Below, one piece after another: positions 9,619 to 20,497 of a stretch of DNA of 64,000 nucleotides (its first letter is position 1; each line of letters starts with the position of its first letter). Below the pieces are notes generated by a model, which was given only the letters and a program-made list of their open reading frames with translations, did no database searches and had not been told where the DNA came from. Origin of the DNA: Chitiniphilus eburneus (GTDB lineage Bacteria; Pseudomonadota; Gammaproteobacteria; Burkholderiales; Chitinibacteraceae); assembly GCF_005048205.1 (NCBI RefSeq), contig NZ_SUMF01000016.1, positions 1 through 64,000 of the forward strand, in the 5' to 3' direction. Both the position numbers and the translations under genes were made by a program.

Positions 9619-10242
9619 ATGACCATCCGCGCCGTCGTCTTCGATTTCGGCGGGGTCCTCTTCGACTGGAACCCCGAGCACCTCTACCGCAAGCTGATCC
9701 CCGAGGCAGGCGAACGCGCCCGGTTCCTGTGCGACATCTGCACCCCCGACTGGAATCTGCAACAGGATGCGGGGCGCTCCATCGCCGACGCCAATGCCGA
9801 GCTGCTGGCGCGCCACCCGGAGCACGAAGCGCTGATACACGCGTTCTACGAGCGCTGGCCGGAAATGCTGGCCGGTACGCTAGCCCCGGGTGTGGCGTTG
9901 ATGGAACGGCTGGAAGCAGCCGGTGTGCCACTCTACGGGTTGACCAACTGGTCGGCCGAAACCTTCCCCTACGCCTGGGCGCACTATCCGCTGCTGCATC
10001 GTTTCCGGCATATCGTGGTCTCCGGTCGCGAACGGCTGATCAAGCCGGACCCGGCGATCTACCATTTGCTGTTCGCGCGCATTGCTGCCGATCTGCCCGA
10101 CCTGCAAGCCGGTGAACTGGCATTCATCGACGACAGCCAGAAGAATGCGGACGCCGCCACCGCGCTGGGCTGGCACGGCATCCATCATCGCGACGCCGCG
10201 CAAACCGCCGCGCAGCTCGCGCAACTGGGCCTGGTGTTCTGA
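9619..10242 (+). CDS. HAD-superfamily hydrolase, subfamily IA
   Basis: 207 residues with the HAD motifs: nucleophile Asp in VVFDFGGVLFDWNP (residues 6-19), Thr/Ser motif in LTNWS, Lys in RLIKPDPAIY, and acidic pair in FIDDSQKN. The GGVLFDWNP form and the length place it among the YihX or epoxide-hydrolase N-terminal-like phosphatases rather than dehalogenases. The substrate cannot be read from sequence. Its TGA overlaps the ATG of the next gene by one base (TGATG), so the two are translated together. Confidence 0.85.
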   Translation: MTIRAVVFDFGGVLFDWNPEHLYRKLIPEAGERARFLCDICTPDWNLQQDAGRSIADANAELLARHPEHEALIHAFYERWPEMLAGTLAPGVALMERLEAAGVPLYGLTNWSAETFPYAWAHYPLLHRFRHIVVSGRERLIKPDPAIYHLLFARIAADLPDLQAGELAFIDDSQKNADAATALGWHGIHHRDAAQTAAQLAQLGLVF

Positions 10243-10592
10243 TGGCGACGGACAAACCGCGCATCGTGATCCATTACTGCACGCAGTGCCACTGGTTGCT
10301 GCGCGCCGCATGGCTGGCGCAGGAACTGCTCTCCACCTTTGCCGACGAAGTGGGCGAAGTGGCGCTGGCTCCGGGGCGGGGCGGCATCTTCGAAATCCAT
10401 TGCGACGGCGTGTTGGTATGGGATCGCAAGCGGGATGAAGGTTTTCCACAGGCCGCGGAGCTGAAGCAGAAAATCCGCGACCTGATTGCGCCGGATCGGC
10501 CGCTGGGGCATAGCGATCGTCGAAATGCCGAAACGGACTCCCACGCCAGGCCCAGCGGAAGCACCTCCCCGCAGCAGGGGCAGGAAGAATAG
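10242..10592 (+). CDS. SelT/SelW/SelH-like (Rdx) selenoprotein homologue, Cys form
   Basis: A 116-residue protein whose first 85 residues match the Rdx thioredoxin-like family: IHYCTQCHWLLRAAW contains the redox CxxC (Cys13, Cys16), where some relatives carry selenocysteine; here both are Cys codons. GRGGIFEIHCDG and VWDRKRDEGFPQ are the other family motifs. The last 30 residues are polar and probably disordered. It starts inside the stop codon of the HAD gene. The role is inferred to be thiol redox; no partner is evident. Confidence 0.85.
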   Translation: MATDKPRIVIHYCTQCHWLLRAAWLAQELLSTFADEVGEVALAPGRGGIFEIHCDGVLVWDRKRDEGFPQAAELKQKIRDLIAPDRPLGHSDRRNAETDSHARPSGSTSPQQGQEE

Positions 10593-10705
10593 CAGTAACG
10601 CAGCAGAGCCCCCGGCGTGCCAGGGGCTGGATCTGAATCATCCATCGCGACGGGTTGCCGCTTCATAACGGGCGATCCGGGGATCGCTGTGGTAAGGTAG
10701 CCGCC

Positions 10706-11206
10706 ATGAAAACGTGTTCCACCCTGCTCGGATTGTCGCTCGCAGTCTGCGTCGCGGCACCGCTCGCCCACGCCGATATCTACAAATATGTGGATGAGGA
10801 AGGCCGGGTTACGTTTTCCAATATTCCGATCAAGGGTGCGCAACGCATCTACGTCGATTCGATCTCGGTCATTCCCGCCCCCAAGCCCCGCGCCAAGGCA
10901 GGCGGCGGCACCGTCAGCCCGCGCGTCAGCGCACCGTCGCCGGGCAACTTCCCCAAGGTGGATTCGGCCACCCAGAAAGCGCGCGATACCAACCGCCGCC
11001 TGATCCTGCAGGAAGAACTCGCCGCCGAACAGCGCGCGCTGGACGAAGCACGCCAGGCGCTGGCCGATGCCGAAGGCACGCGCAGCGCCGAGGAAAAGCA
11101 GAACCCGCAGAAGTACGTGCAGCGTCTGTCACGCCTGCGCGAAGCCGCCGTGGTGCATGAGAAGAACGTCACCGCATTGACGTCCGAACTCGGCCGCCTC
11201 CAGTAA
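10706..11206 (+). CDS. DUF4124 secreted protein with C-terminal coiled coil
   Basis: 166 residues. A signal peptide (residues 1-22, ending AHA) precedes a DUF4124 segment, DIYKYVDEEGRVTFSNIP, a beta-rich motif common in periplasmic proteins of beta- and gammaproteobacteria. A Pro/Ala-rich linker leads to a charged helix (about residues 95-165) predicted to form a coiled coil. I chose the ATG at 10706 because it gives the signal peptide and has AAGG about 9 nt upstream. No function is known. Confidence 0.85.
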   Translation: MKTCSTLLGLSLAVCVAAPLAHADIYKYVDEEGRVTFSNIPIKGAQRIYVDSISVIPAPKPRAKAGGGTVSPRVSAPSPGNFPKVDSATQKARDTNRRLILQEELAAEQRALDEARQALADAEGTRSAEEKQNPQKYVQRLSRLREAAVVHEKNVTALTSELGRLQ

Positions 11207-11321
11207 CTCCCGCCAGTCACCTCCGCCCCGCCCGCCCCGAGCGGCAGCACTTGGCATGCCCGTGGCGAGCATGCCGGTGGCGATGGCCGTCCAGCTATCG
11301 CACCAACTTCAACCAGTGAAC

Positions 11322-11336
11322 GCACTACAATGGTGC
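11322..11336 (+). promoter_or_regulatory. NtrC-binding box upstream of ntrB
   Basis: GCACTA-CAA-TGGTGC, one mismatch from a perfect palindrome and very close to the enterobacterial glnA operator. It is 102 nt before the chosen ntrB start. The position suggests that NtrC controls its own operon. No clear sigma-54 promoter is seen between box and gene, so repression or activation cannot be decided. Confidence 0.7.
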
Positions 11337-11437
11337 ATACCTGTCACATAGCGGTACGCAGCGCGAGGTTTTCCGTGCATCCGACGCTGGCCCGCTAATT
11401 GCTAGTCAGGCTGGAGCGCAACATCGTGGTCCCTGCC

Positions 11438-12508
11438 ATGCCCTACACCGTCTTCAGCGGCCTCGACTTTCTGGACGCAGCCATCCTGGCCTTCGCCGAG
11501 GATGGGGCGCTGGTTTACCACAACCCCGCCGCAGCCGACCTGCTGGGGGTGCGCGAAGACCAGACGGGGTTGCCGATGGAAGCCTGCCTCGGCCCGGAAA
11601 GCCCGATCGCCCAGGCCGTGCGCAATGCCTGCCGCGACAATATCTCGATCACCGAGCACGAAATCCCGCTGTACACCCTGCATGGCGAGGTCTACGTCTC
11701 GATCACCGCCGGCCCCATCGAAACCGAAGGCGCAGCCGCGCTGGTGGAAGTACGGCAGATCGACCAGCAACGCCGCATCGCCAACGAGGAGCGGCTCCAG
11801 GCACAGCAGCAGGCCAACCGGGAGCTGATCCGCAACCTGGCGCACGAGATCAAGAACCCCCTGGGCGGGATACGCGGCGCGGCGCAATTGCTGGCGCACG
11901 AGTTGCACGACCCGCAGATGCGCGAATACACCCAGGTCATCATCGAGGAGTCGCAACGCCTGCAAAGCCTGCTCGACCGCTTGCTGACACCGCACCGCCT
12001 GCCTCAGCTCTCCGAAATCAATGTGCACGAAGTGTTGGAGCGCGTACGCAGCCTGATGCTGGCGGAAACACCCAACGGGCTGGCAGTGAAGCGCGACTAC
12101 GACACCAGCGTGCCCGCGTTGATCGGCGACCGTGAACAACTGATCCAGGCCGTGCTCAATATCGTAAGGAACGCGGTCCAGGCGATGGCGGGTGTGGGCG
12201 AGATCCTGCTGCGCACACGCATCGCGCGACAGGTGACGCTCAATCGCAAGCGTTTTCCGCTCGCCATCATGGTGCAGATCATCGACAACGGGCCGGGCAT
12301 TCCCGAAACGCTGCGCGACACGCTGTTCTATCCGCTGGTTTCCGGCCGCCCCGGTGGCACCGGCATCGGGCTGCATCTGGCGCATACCTTTGTCACGCAG
12401 CACCACGGCACGGTCGATTTCGAAAGCCGGCCGGGCCACACCTGCTTCACCCTGCACCTGCCGCTCAACGGCTGGCCAGCCCCTTCGCACACAAAGGACC
12501 AAGCATGA
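11438..12508 (+). CDS. ntrB: Nitrogen regulation sensor histidine kinase NtrB
   Basis: About 356 residues: a PAS domain (residues 1-120), an H-box NLAHEIKNPLGGIRGAAQLL with the phosphorylated His, and an HATPase domain with an N-box (VLNIVRNAVQAM), DNGPGIP and GTGIGLHLAH. There is no membrane segment, as expected for the cytoplasmic PII-controlled kinase that phosphorylates or dephosphorylates NtrC. The ATG giving MPYTVFSGLDFLD matches homologues best; a TTG at 11399 in the same frame is an alternative, and neither has a good Shine-Dalgarno. Its stop overlaps ntrC as ATGA. Confidence 0.94.
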   Translation: MPYTVFSGLDFLDAAILAFAEDGALVYHNPAAADLLGVREDQTGLPMEACLGPESPIAQAVRNACRDNISITEHEIPLYTLHGEVYVSITAGPIETEGAAALVEVRQIDQQRRIANEERLQAQQQANRELIRNLAHEIKNPLGGIRGAAQLLAHELHDPQMREYTQVIIEESQRLQSLLDRLLTPHRLPQLSEINVHEVLERVRSLMLAETPNGLAVKRDYDTSVPALIGDREQLIQAVLNIVRNAVQAMAGVGEILLRTRIARQVTLNRKRFPLAIMVQIIDNGPGIPETLRDTLFYPLVSGRPGGTGIGLHLAHTFVTQHHGTVDFESRPGHTCFTLHLPLNGWPAPSHTKDQA

Positions 12509-13911
12509 GTACCGTCTGGGTCATCGACGACGACCGTTCCATCCGCTGGGTGTTCGAAAAAGCGCTGCTGCGCGAAGGCATCGCCCACCTGACCTTTGCT
12601 TCGGCCACCGAGGCGATGGCGCGCATGGCGCGCGAAGTGCCGCAGGCCGTGGTCTGCGATATCCGCATGCCCGGCGAATCCGGCCTGACCTTCCTGGATA
12701 TCGTGAAGCGCGACCACCCCGGTCTGCCGGTGATCATCATGACCGCGCATTCGGACCTGGAAAGCGCCGTCTCCGCCTTCCAGGGCGGAGCGTTCGAATA
12801 CCTGCCCAAGCCGTTCGACGTGGATGCCGCCGTGGCGCTGATCCAGCGGGCGCTGGCCGAAGGCGCGCGCCAGAGCGGTCATGAGGACGCGCCGGTCTCC
12901 ACGCCCGATATCCTGGGCCAGGCACCGGCGATGCAGGATGTCTTTCGCGCCATCGGCCGGCTCAGCCAATCGGCCGCCACGGTACTGATCACGGGCGAAT
13001 CCGGCTCGGGCAAGGAGCTGGTCGCCCGTGCGCTGCACCGCCACAGCCCGCGCTCCGCCAAGCCTTTCGTCGCGATCAACACCGCCGCCATTCCCAAGGA
13101 GCTGCTGGAATCGGAGCTGTTCGGCCACGAGCGCGGCTCGTTCACCGGCGCGGATGCGCGGCGCCAGGGGCGCTTCGAGCAGGCCGAGGGCGGCACGCTG
13201 TTCCTCGACGAAATCGGCGACATGCCCGCCGATCTACAGACCCGTTTGCTGCGCGTGCTGTCCGATGGCTTTTACTATCGCGTCGGCGGCCATGCGCCGA
13301 TCAAGGCCAATGTGCGTGTCATCGCCGCCACGCACCAGAACCTGGAAGAGCGCGTGAAGGCCGGTGGCTTTCGCGAAGACCTGTTCCATCGCTTGAACGT
13401 GATCCGCCTGCGGCTGCCGGCATTGCGCGAGCGTCGCCAGGATATCCCGCTGCTGGCGCGGCACTTCCTCGGCAAGTCGGCGGCAGAGCTGGGGGTGGAA
13501 TCAAAGCGCCTGTCCGAAGAGGCAATGGCACGCCTGACCGCCTTTCCCTTCCCCGGTAACGTGCGGCAACTGGAAAACCTGTGTCACTGGATCACGGTGA
13601 TGGCACCGGGCGCCATTGTCGAAGCCGACGACCTGCCACCGGAGATCAGCGAGCAGGCGAACGGCGTGAATGGCGCCTTCCTGGCGAACGGCGACTGGAA
13701 GCTGGCGCTGGCCGAGGATATCGGTGGGCGGCTGGCGCGCGGCGAATCGCGCGTGCTGGACGAGATCATGCCTGCGTTCGAACGCGCGGTGATCGAGCGG
13801 GCGCTGGCGCATACCGGCGGCAAGCGCATCGAGGCGGCAGAGTTGCTCGGCTGGGGCCGTAACACGCTCACGCGCAAGATTCAGGAACTGGGGATGGACA
13901 GCGACGTATGA
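12505..13911 (+). CDS. ntrC: Nitrogen regulation response regulator NtrC
   Basis: 468 residues in three domains: receiver with phospho-acceptor Asp in VVCDIRMPGESG (about residue 54), AAA+ sigma-54 activator with Walker A GESGSGKE, the sigma-54 contact loop GSFTGA (Ser replaces the commoner Ala), GGTLFLDEIGDMP, and a Fis-type HTH at the end (AAELLGWGRNTLTRKI). It activates sigma-54 promoters such as the one before glnA. It is coupled to ntrB by the ATGA overlap and followed by a terminator. Confidence 0.97.
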   Translation: MSTVWVIDDDRSIRWVFEKALLREGIAHLTFASATEAMARMAREVPQAVVCDIRMPGESGLTFLDIVKRDHPGLPVIIMTAHSDLESAVSAFQGGAFEYLPKPFDVDAAVALIQRALAEGARQSGHEDAPVSTPDILGQAPAMQDVFRAIGRLSQSAATVLITGESGSGKELVARALHRHSPRSAKPFVAINTAAIPKELLESELFGHERGSFTGADARRQGRFEQAEGGTLFLDEIGDMPADLQTRLLRVLSDGFYYRVGGHAPIKANVRVIAATHQNLEERVKAGGFREDLFHRLNVIRLRLPALRERRQDIPLLARHFLGKSAAELGVESKRLSEEAMARLTAFPFPGNVRQLENLCHWITVMAPGAIVEADDLPPEISEQANGVNGAFLANGDWKLALAEDIGGRLARGESRVLDEIMPAFERAVIERALAHTGGKRIEAAELLGWGRNTLTRKIQELGMDSDV

Positions 13912-13926
13912 GAACCCCATTGCAAT

Positions 13927-13951
13927 AAGGCCGCTTGAAGCGGCCTTTTTT
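13927..13951 (+). terminator. Rho-independent terminator after ntrC
   Basis: Stem AAGGCCGCT / AGCGGCCTT with a 3-4 nt loop and six Ts. It lies 16 nt after the ntrC stop and between convergent units (STAS gene on minus), so it may serve both. Confidence 0.88.
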
Positions 13952-13977
13952 GTGCCCGCGCACCGATGGCATGAAGC

Positions 13978-14277
13978 TCAGTCGATCTCGAAGATCTTGC
14001 CGAAGTTGGCGATATCCAGCACCGAGCGCACCGTGCCGGTGGCATGGCGCAACACGATGCGATGGCCTTCGGCACGCTCGTTCAACAACAACAGCATGCC
14101 CAATGCGGCGGAATCCAGGTAGCCGACCTCGGCGAAGTCGATCTCGACGGTTTCGATCTGCGGTGCGGCCAGCGCGGCAGCCGTGGCCTCCTTGAACTGG
14201 CGGTGCCCTTCGAAAGTGAAATGCCCCTGGATGGCAATGCGGGCGACGGGGGGCGTCAATATCAGTTTGGCTTGCAT
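13978..14277 (-). CDS. STAS-domain protein (anti-sigma factor antagonist-like)
   Basis: A single 99-residue STAS domain. The conserved phosphorylation loop reads DSAALGMLLLL, with the Ser that is phosphorylated in SpoIIAA-type proteins. ATG at 14277 has AGGAG 6 nt upstream; the open frame continues upstream but without homology. No kinase of the RsbW/SpoIIAB type is next to it. The REC-TPR gene upstream on the same strand (152 nt away) could be a partner. It may act in partner switching, in flagellar or biofilm control, or in lipid transport as an MlaB-like subunit; context favours signalling but does not prove it. Confidence 0.85.
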   Translation of the reverse strand: MQAKLILTPPVARIAIQGHFTFEGHRQFKEATAAALAAPQIETVEIDFAEVGYLDSAALGMLLLLNERAEGHRIVLRHATGTVRSVLDIANFGKIFEID

Positions 14278-14429
14278 GGGTTCTCCTGATTGAGCGGATC
14301 GGCACGCACGGGGCTTGCCCCCAACGACCACGACCAAAGCGCATCCGTTAGCTGGAATGGTAGACAGCGCCAGCGGCAACGCCGTGAAAACCTGGGATGG
14401 CCGGCGAATGGCCGCCCGCCCCGGGTCGT

Positions 14430-16151
14430 TCAGGCGGCCTTGTCGGTGCCCTCCCCCTGCTCCGCGGCCGCTGCGGCGGCCTGTGCGGCGGCGGCTCCGG
14501 GCGCATCGACCCCGTAGCGACGCTGCGTGCGCCGATAGGCGTCGATCAGTTGCCGCGTCTTGCCATTGGCCGGGTCCAGTCGCTTGGCGCGCGCCAGATA
14601 CTGTTCGGCGAGCAGCATGTACTGCGGATTCCACCCGTCGCGATTGATCAGCGAGAGGATGGTATGCACCGCATTGAGCAGCACCTGCACGTTGCCTGGC
14701 AGCGATTCCAGCGCACCGACGAAGCGCTGGGCGGCGCCCGCCAGATCTCCGGCCTGTACCGCGCGGACGGCTTCGTTGTTCAGTTCCAGAATATCCTGCG
14801 TCGCGGCGGCAATTAGGCTGCTGCCGGTTTCCGGCTCGCCCAGCGCCTGATAAAGCCCCTCGACGCGCGCCAGCAACTCGGTATCGTCATGGCTGCTGCG
14901 CAATGCCTTGCGCACAAAGGCTTCGCCCTGATCACGCTGGCGCCGGGCATAGCAGGCGTGCGCGGCTTCCAGCAGCACCCCGGCCGGCACATCGTCCAGG
15001 GTTTCCAGTTGCTCGCAAGCCTCCTTGAGCTTCTGGCGCGCCTTGTCGCGCTCCAGCTTGCTGTCGCCACCCATCTGTTCGGTGACGGCGGCGTCCACCA
15101 GTTGCAGCAGGACATCGGCGGCGGCATCACCACGGAAGTCGTGCTTGAGGCGGGTGCTGGTGCGGCGCGCGGCGCCGATATCGCCCCGCTCCAACTGCAC
15201 GCGGGCCAACTCGCCATACGTGGCCGGATCACGCCAGAACGAGCCGCGCGACAACTCGATGGCCTGCGCCAGGCCGGCCTCGGCTGCGGCCAGATCGCCG
15301 TTGCGATGCGCCAATCCCCCCAGCGCGCGCTGACGCTGCGCCACCAGCGGCGAACGCCTGGCGGCGTCTTGCAGGACCTCCTGCGCGGTCTTGGGATCGC
15401 CCTGCGCCACCATGGTGCGCGCCAGCCAGTCGTAGGCCTCGATCACCAGTTCGTTTTCCTGCTTGACGCGCTCGAAGCACTGCTGCGCCTCGTCGTACTG
15501 CTGAAGGGAGAACTGCGCACGACCCAGGCCCAGCAAAGCCCACGGCGCGTCACGCTCGGCCAGCAGTTCGCGATAAAGATCGCGCGCAGCGGAGTGTTCG
15601 CCCACCTGCGCCAGCAATCGGCCTTTCATGCGGCGGAATTCGATCGCATCCGGCGCTTCGGCGGCCAGCACTTCGTCGCAGGCGGACACCGCCGCGAGAT
15701 AGTCGCCGACGCGCACGGCATCGTCGATGACACGGAATCGCCCCTTGCGACGCAAGGCACGTTCGATACGGGAGATCAGCTCGCCGCCGGAAAAGGGCTT
15801 GAGCAGGTAGTCGTCAGGGGCCAGTTCGGCGGCGCTCATCACCTGCGCCAGTCGGCGCTCGCCGGTGATCACCATGAAAATGGTCGAGGGCTTCAGCAAC
15901 TGATGGCGCTGGCTGGTCTCGAACAGGTTCACGCCGTCGAACCCCTGGCCCAGGTCGTACTCGCACAGCACGATGTCGTAGCTGGACTGGTTGAGCCGCG
16001 CCAGCGCATCGCTGACGCGCGCGACGTAATCGACATTGGCGATGCCGCAGGCGGCCAGGCCCCGGCCCAGCGCGGCACGCATCTCGCTGGCACGGTCGAT
16101 CACCAGGGCGCGTCCGCCGGAAAGCGAGGGAAAGCGTTGCTGTTCAGCCAT
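14430..16151 (-). CDS. Response regulator with C-terminal TPR repeats
   Basis: About 573 residues. Residues 12-130 are a receiver domain with the acceptor Asp in IVLCEYDLG and Lys in YLLKPFSG. The rest is helical, with at least six tetratricopeptide-like repeats (LLGLGRAQFSLQQYDEAQQC, LARTMVAQGDPKTAQEVL, and so on) and an Ala-rich tail. There is no DNA-binding or enzymatic output, so it should work through protein contacts. I chose the ATG giving MAEQQRFPS. No sensor kinase is adjacent. Similar REC-TPR proteins occur in Pseudomonas and beta-proteobacteria, but I do not know a proven function. Confidence 0.88.
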   Translation of the reverse strand: MAEQQRFPSLSGGRALVIDRASEMRAALGRGLAACGIANVDYVARVSDALARLNQSSYDIVLCEYDLGQGFDGVNLFETSQRHQLLKPSTIFMVITGERRLAQVMSAAELAPDDYLLKPFSGGELISRIERALRRKGRFRVIDDAVRVGDYLAAVSACDEVLAAEAPDAIEFRRMKGRLLAQVGEHSAARDLYRELLAERDAPWALLGLGRAQFSLQQYDEAQQCFERVKQENELVIEAYDWLARTMVAQGDPKTAQEVLQDAARRSPLVAQRQRALGGLAHRNGDLAAAEAGLAQAIELSRGSFWRDPATYGELARVQLERGDIGAARRTSTRLKHDFRGDAAADVLLQLVDAAVTEQMGGDSKLERDKARQKLKEACEQLETLDDVPAGVLLEAAHACYARRQRDQGEAFVRKALRSSHDDTELLARVEGLYQALGEPETGSSLIAAATQDILELNNEAVRAVQAGDLAGAAQRFVGALESLPGNVQVLLNAVHTILSLINRDGWNPQYMLLAEQYLARAKRLDPANGKTRQLIDAYRRTQRRYGVDAPGAAAAQAAAAAAEQGEGTDKAA

Positions 16152-16397
16152 TCGCGGTGTCCCGGGTCGAGGTCGAACGGATATCTGCATTATTGGACGA
16201 TATTGTTGGTATTCGCGTGATTCACAAGCGGAATCGCGCTTCGATACGGCGGCGAAGGTCGAACAATGGCTGATCTCGCAGCGTTTGATCCAGCCAGTGC
16301 GTCAAATCCAGCGCAGCCCATCGAGTCTAGAGCCGGCACAACAGATGTCTATCACGGAATTCCTAAAAAGCCTCGGCGACGCCCCGCCGCCTTCCGC

Positions 16398-18524
<2,127 letters not shown>

Positions 18525-18538
18525 GGGACCGCGGGAGG

Positions 18539-18559
18539 AATCGTTCGAATAGAACGATT
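18539..18559. repeat. Inverted repeat in the uvrD leader
   Basis: AATCGTTC - GAATA - GAACGATT, a perfect 8-bp palindrome 15 nt before the uvrD ATG, between it and the hns terminator. It could be an operator or a leader hairpin. It is not an enterobacterial LexA box (CTGT-N8-ACAG). Confidence 0.5.
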
Positions 18560-18563
18560 GTAC

Positions 18564-18596
18564 AAAAAAGAAGGGGTAGCCGTGCGGCTACCCCTT
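18564..18596 (-). terminator. Rho-independent terminator of the H-NS gene
   Basis: Read on minus: AAGGGGTAGC stem, 6-nt loop, complement, then a T-rich run (the A-run at 18564-18569 of the plus strand). It lies 23 nt after the H-NS stop codon. Confidence 0.9.
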
Positions 18597-18619
18597 GCGA
18601 CTGCGGAGATGCTTACTAC

Positions 18620-18943
18620 TTAGATGCGCAGGTCGTCGATCGACTTGCCGGCAGCAATCCAGTCCAGTGCCCATTGCGGCTTGCGGCCACGGCCGGACCA
18701 GGTTTGGTTGGCATCATTCGGGTTACGGAATTGCGCCTTGGAAGTGGACGGTGCGGCGGCTTTCTTGCCGGCTTTCTTGTCGAAGCCCAGCACTTCATTC
18801 AGCGAGAAACCCTTGGCGGCGGCCAGGTTTTGCAGTTCGTTCAGCAGATCCTGCTTATCGGTTTCCTTGCGACGCACAATTTCGCGGTCCAGGTCTTTTT
18901 GCAGTTGGTACAGTTGCGGCAGCGTGAGCGCGGACAAATCCAT
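18620..18943 (-). CDS. H-NS family nucleoid-associated protein
   Basis: 107 residues. Residues 1-50 form the coiled-coil oligomerisation helices (LYQLQKDLDREIVRRKETDKQDLL). After a Lys/Ala linker comes the AT-hook-like DNA-binding core TWSGRGRKPQWALDWIAAGK, the Q/RGR signature of H-NS/BpH3-type xenogeneic silencers. Such proteins bind AT-rich DNA, and the AT-rich island at 39.5-42.4 kb in this window is an obvious type of target (inference). It is monocistronic, with its own promoter-like sequence and terminator. Confidence 0.93.
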   Translation of the reverse strand: MDLSALTLPQLYQLQKDLDREIVRRKETDKQDLLNELQNLAAAKGFSLNEVLGFDKKAGKKAAAPSTSKAQFRNPNDANQTWSGRGRKPQWALDWIAAGKSIDDLRI

Positions 18944-19046
18944 TTGTTTCTCCTGATGATCTATACGTCGGTGCGGATTTTGGGGGTGCTTATGCGCCGC
19001 ATTATGCCCCCCGTTTCATTCGAATACAAGGCGGTGATATTTTGTA

Positions 19047-19074
19047 TTAATACCTCATTATGTACGCTTTGCAA
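19047..19074 (-). promoter_or_regulatory. Possible sigma-70 promoter of the H-NS gene
   Basis: On minus: TTGCAA (19074-19069), 16 nt, TATTAA (19052-19047). It lies in an unusually AT-rich stretch about 105 nt before the H-NS ATG. The match is partial. Confidence 0.4.
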
Positions 19075-19083
19075 GCCTGCATT

Positions 19084-19111
19084 AAAAAACCCGGCATTCA
19101 TGCCGGGTTTT
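19084..19111 (-). terminator. Rho-independent terminator after tolC
   Basis: Stem AAACCCGGCA / TGCCGGGTTT with a TTCA-type loop, followed on minus by a T-run. It lies 30 nt beyond the tolC stop and ends the efflux operon. Confidence 0.9.
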
Positions 19112-19140
19112 CGATTGCAGTGGCACAACCACATGGAACG

Positions 19141-20469
19141 CTAATGCATCCATTGGTTCACTTCATTCACATCGCCTTCATCGAGCTGCCCTACCGCATA
19201 GGCCAGTTGTAAACGCGAGTACAGGTATTGATATCGCGCCACCACCAGGTCATATCGGGTCTGATAATAGTTTTGCTCGGCATCGAGCACATCCACCGTG
19301 GTACGCACGCCAACTTCACGCCCCAGTTTGGTCGATTCCAGCGAGGAAAGGCTGGAACGCTGCGCCTGTTCCAGCGCCTCGATCTGCGCGGCACCGCTTT
19401 GTACGCCGAGGAAGGCCTGCTTCGCCTGCTGCACGCTGTTGCGCTTGGCGGCTTCCAGGCTGGAGCCTTCCTTATCCCGATTGGCGATGGCTTCGCGATA
19501 GCGCGAGCTGCGATCGCCACCGGTATAGAGGGGGATCGACAGTTGCAGGCCGATCAACCCACTATCGCTGCGATCCCTGCCACCAGAGCGCGACAACTCG
19601 TCCGAATCCCAACTGCTGCCGTATTTGGCGACCAGATCCAGCGTGGGCGCGGTGCTGGCGCGATAGCGGTCGATTTCCCGCGCGCTGATGTCCACGTTCA
19701 ATTGCTGTGCGAGCACGGACATGTTTTCGACCTGGGCGCGCTGTGTCCATTCGTCCATGACGGGCGGCTGCGGGCGCGTGGGCTTTTTGCCTTCGGCGAT
19801 CTTGGCCAATTGCGTGGCATCCAGCCCGGTCAGCATCTGGAATGCGTTGCGCTTGATTTCCAGATCGTTGAGCGCGGCGATTTCGCTGGCGGTGATCGCG
19901 TCATAACGGGCCTGGGCTTCGTTGGTATCGGTAATCGTGGCCACGCCCACTTCGAACGACTTTCTGGCCTGAGCCAATTGTTGCGACACCGCTTCCTTTT
20001 GCGATGCGGACAATTGCACCCGTTCCTCAGCGGCCAGCACTTCGAAATAAGCCAGCGCCACGCGCAGGATCAATTGCTGTTCGGCATCGCGAAACTGCAC
20101 TTCGGCCAGATCGGTCTGCTTGCTCAGTTGGTCGGCACCGACGAATACGTCGGCGCGGTAGATCGGCTGCGCGGCGGAAACACCCACGTTGTATTGATCG
20201 CCATTGGCGCTGGTTTCCGGCGCGGTCAGCGTATCGCGGCCCGGGTGGTACTTCTGGCTGGCGGCATTGGCGCCGGCATCGAGCGTGATCTTGGGCAACC
20301 ACAGCGCGCGGCCCTGGTTGACCTTCTCGCGCCCCGCATCCAGCGCATAACGCGCGGCCTGATAGTTGGCGTCGTATTGCTGCGAGGCACGCCAGCTATC
20401 GAGCAGGTCGGCCGCCGCCGCAACCTGGGAGAGCACGGCCAGGCTGGTGGCGATCATGGTTCGTTTCAT
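19141..20469 (-). CDS. tolC: TolC-family outer membrane efflux protein
   Basis: 442 residues. A signal peptide of about 20 residues (cleaved near AAA-ADLL) is followed by the TolC fold: two repeats of long alpha-helices and beta-strands, with motifs DLLDSWRASQQYDANYQAARYAL near the start and VGVRTTVDVLDAEQNYYQTRYDL near the end, both typical of proteobacterial TolC (type I secretion/efflux channel). Length is normal. It starts 28 nt after the RND pump gene and closes the tetR-MFP-RND-tolC unit, so the operon encodes all three parts of an envelope-spanning pump. As the only TolC in view, it may also serve other pumps. Confidence 0.93.
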   Translation of the reverse strand: MKRTMIATSLAVLSQVAAAADLLDSWRASQQYDANYQAARYALDAGREKVNQGRALWLPKITLDAGANAASQKYHPGRDTLTAPETSANGDQYNVGVSAAQPIYRADVFVGADQLSKQTDLAEVQFRDAEQQLILRVALAYFEVLAAEERVQLSASQKEAVSQQLAQARKSFEVGVATITDTNEAQARYDAITASEIAALNDLEIKRNAFQMLTGLDATQLAKIAEGKKPTRPQPPVMDEWTQRAQVENMSVLAQQLNVDISAREIDRYRASTAPTLDLVAKYGSSWDSDELSRSGGRDRSDSGLIGLQLSIPLYTGGDRSSRYREAIANRDKEGSSLEAAKRNSVQQAKQAFLGVQSGAAQIEALEQAQRSSLSSLESTKLGREVGVRTTVDVLDAEQNYYQTRYDLVVARYQYLYSRLQLAYAVGQLDEGDVNEVNQWMH

Positions 20470-20497
20470 CTAGTTAAGCCCCTTGGTTTTCGTTTAT

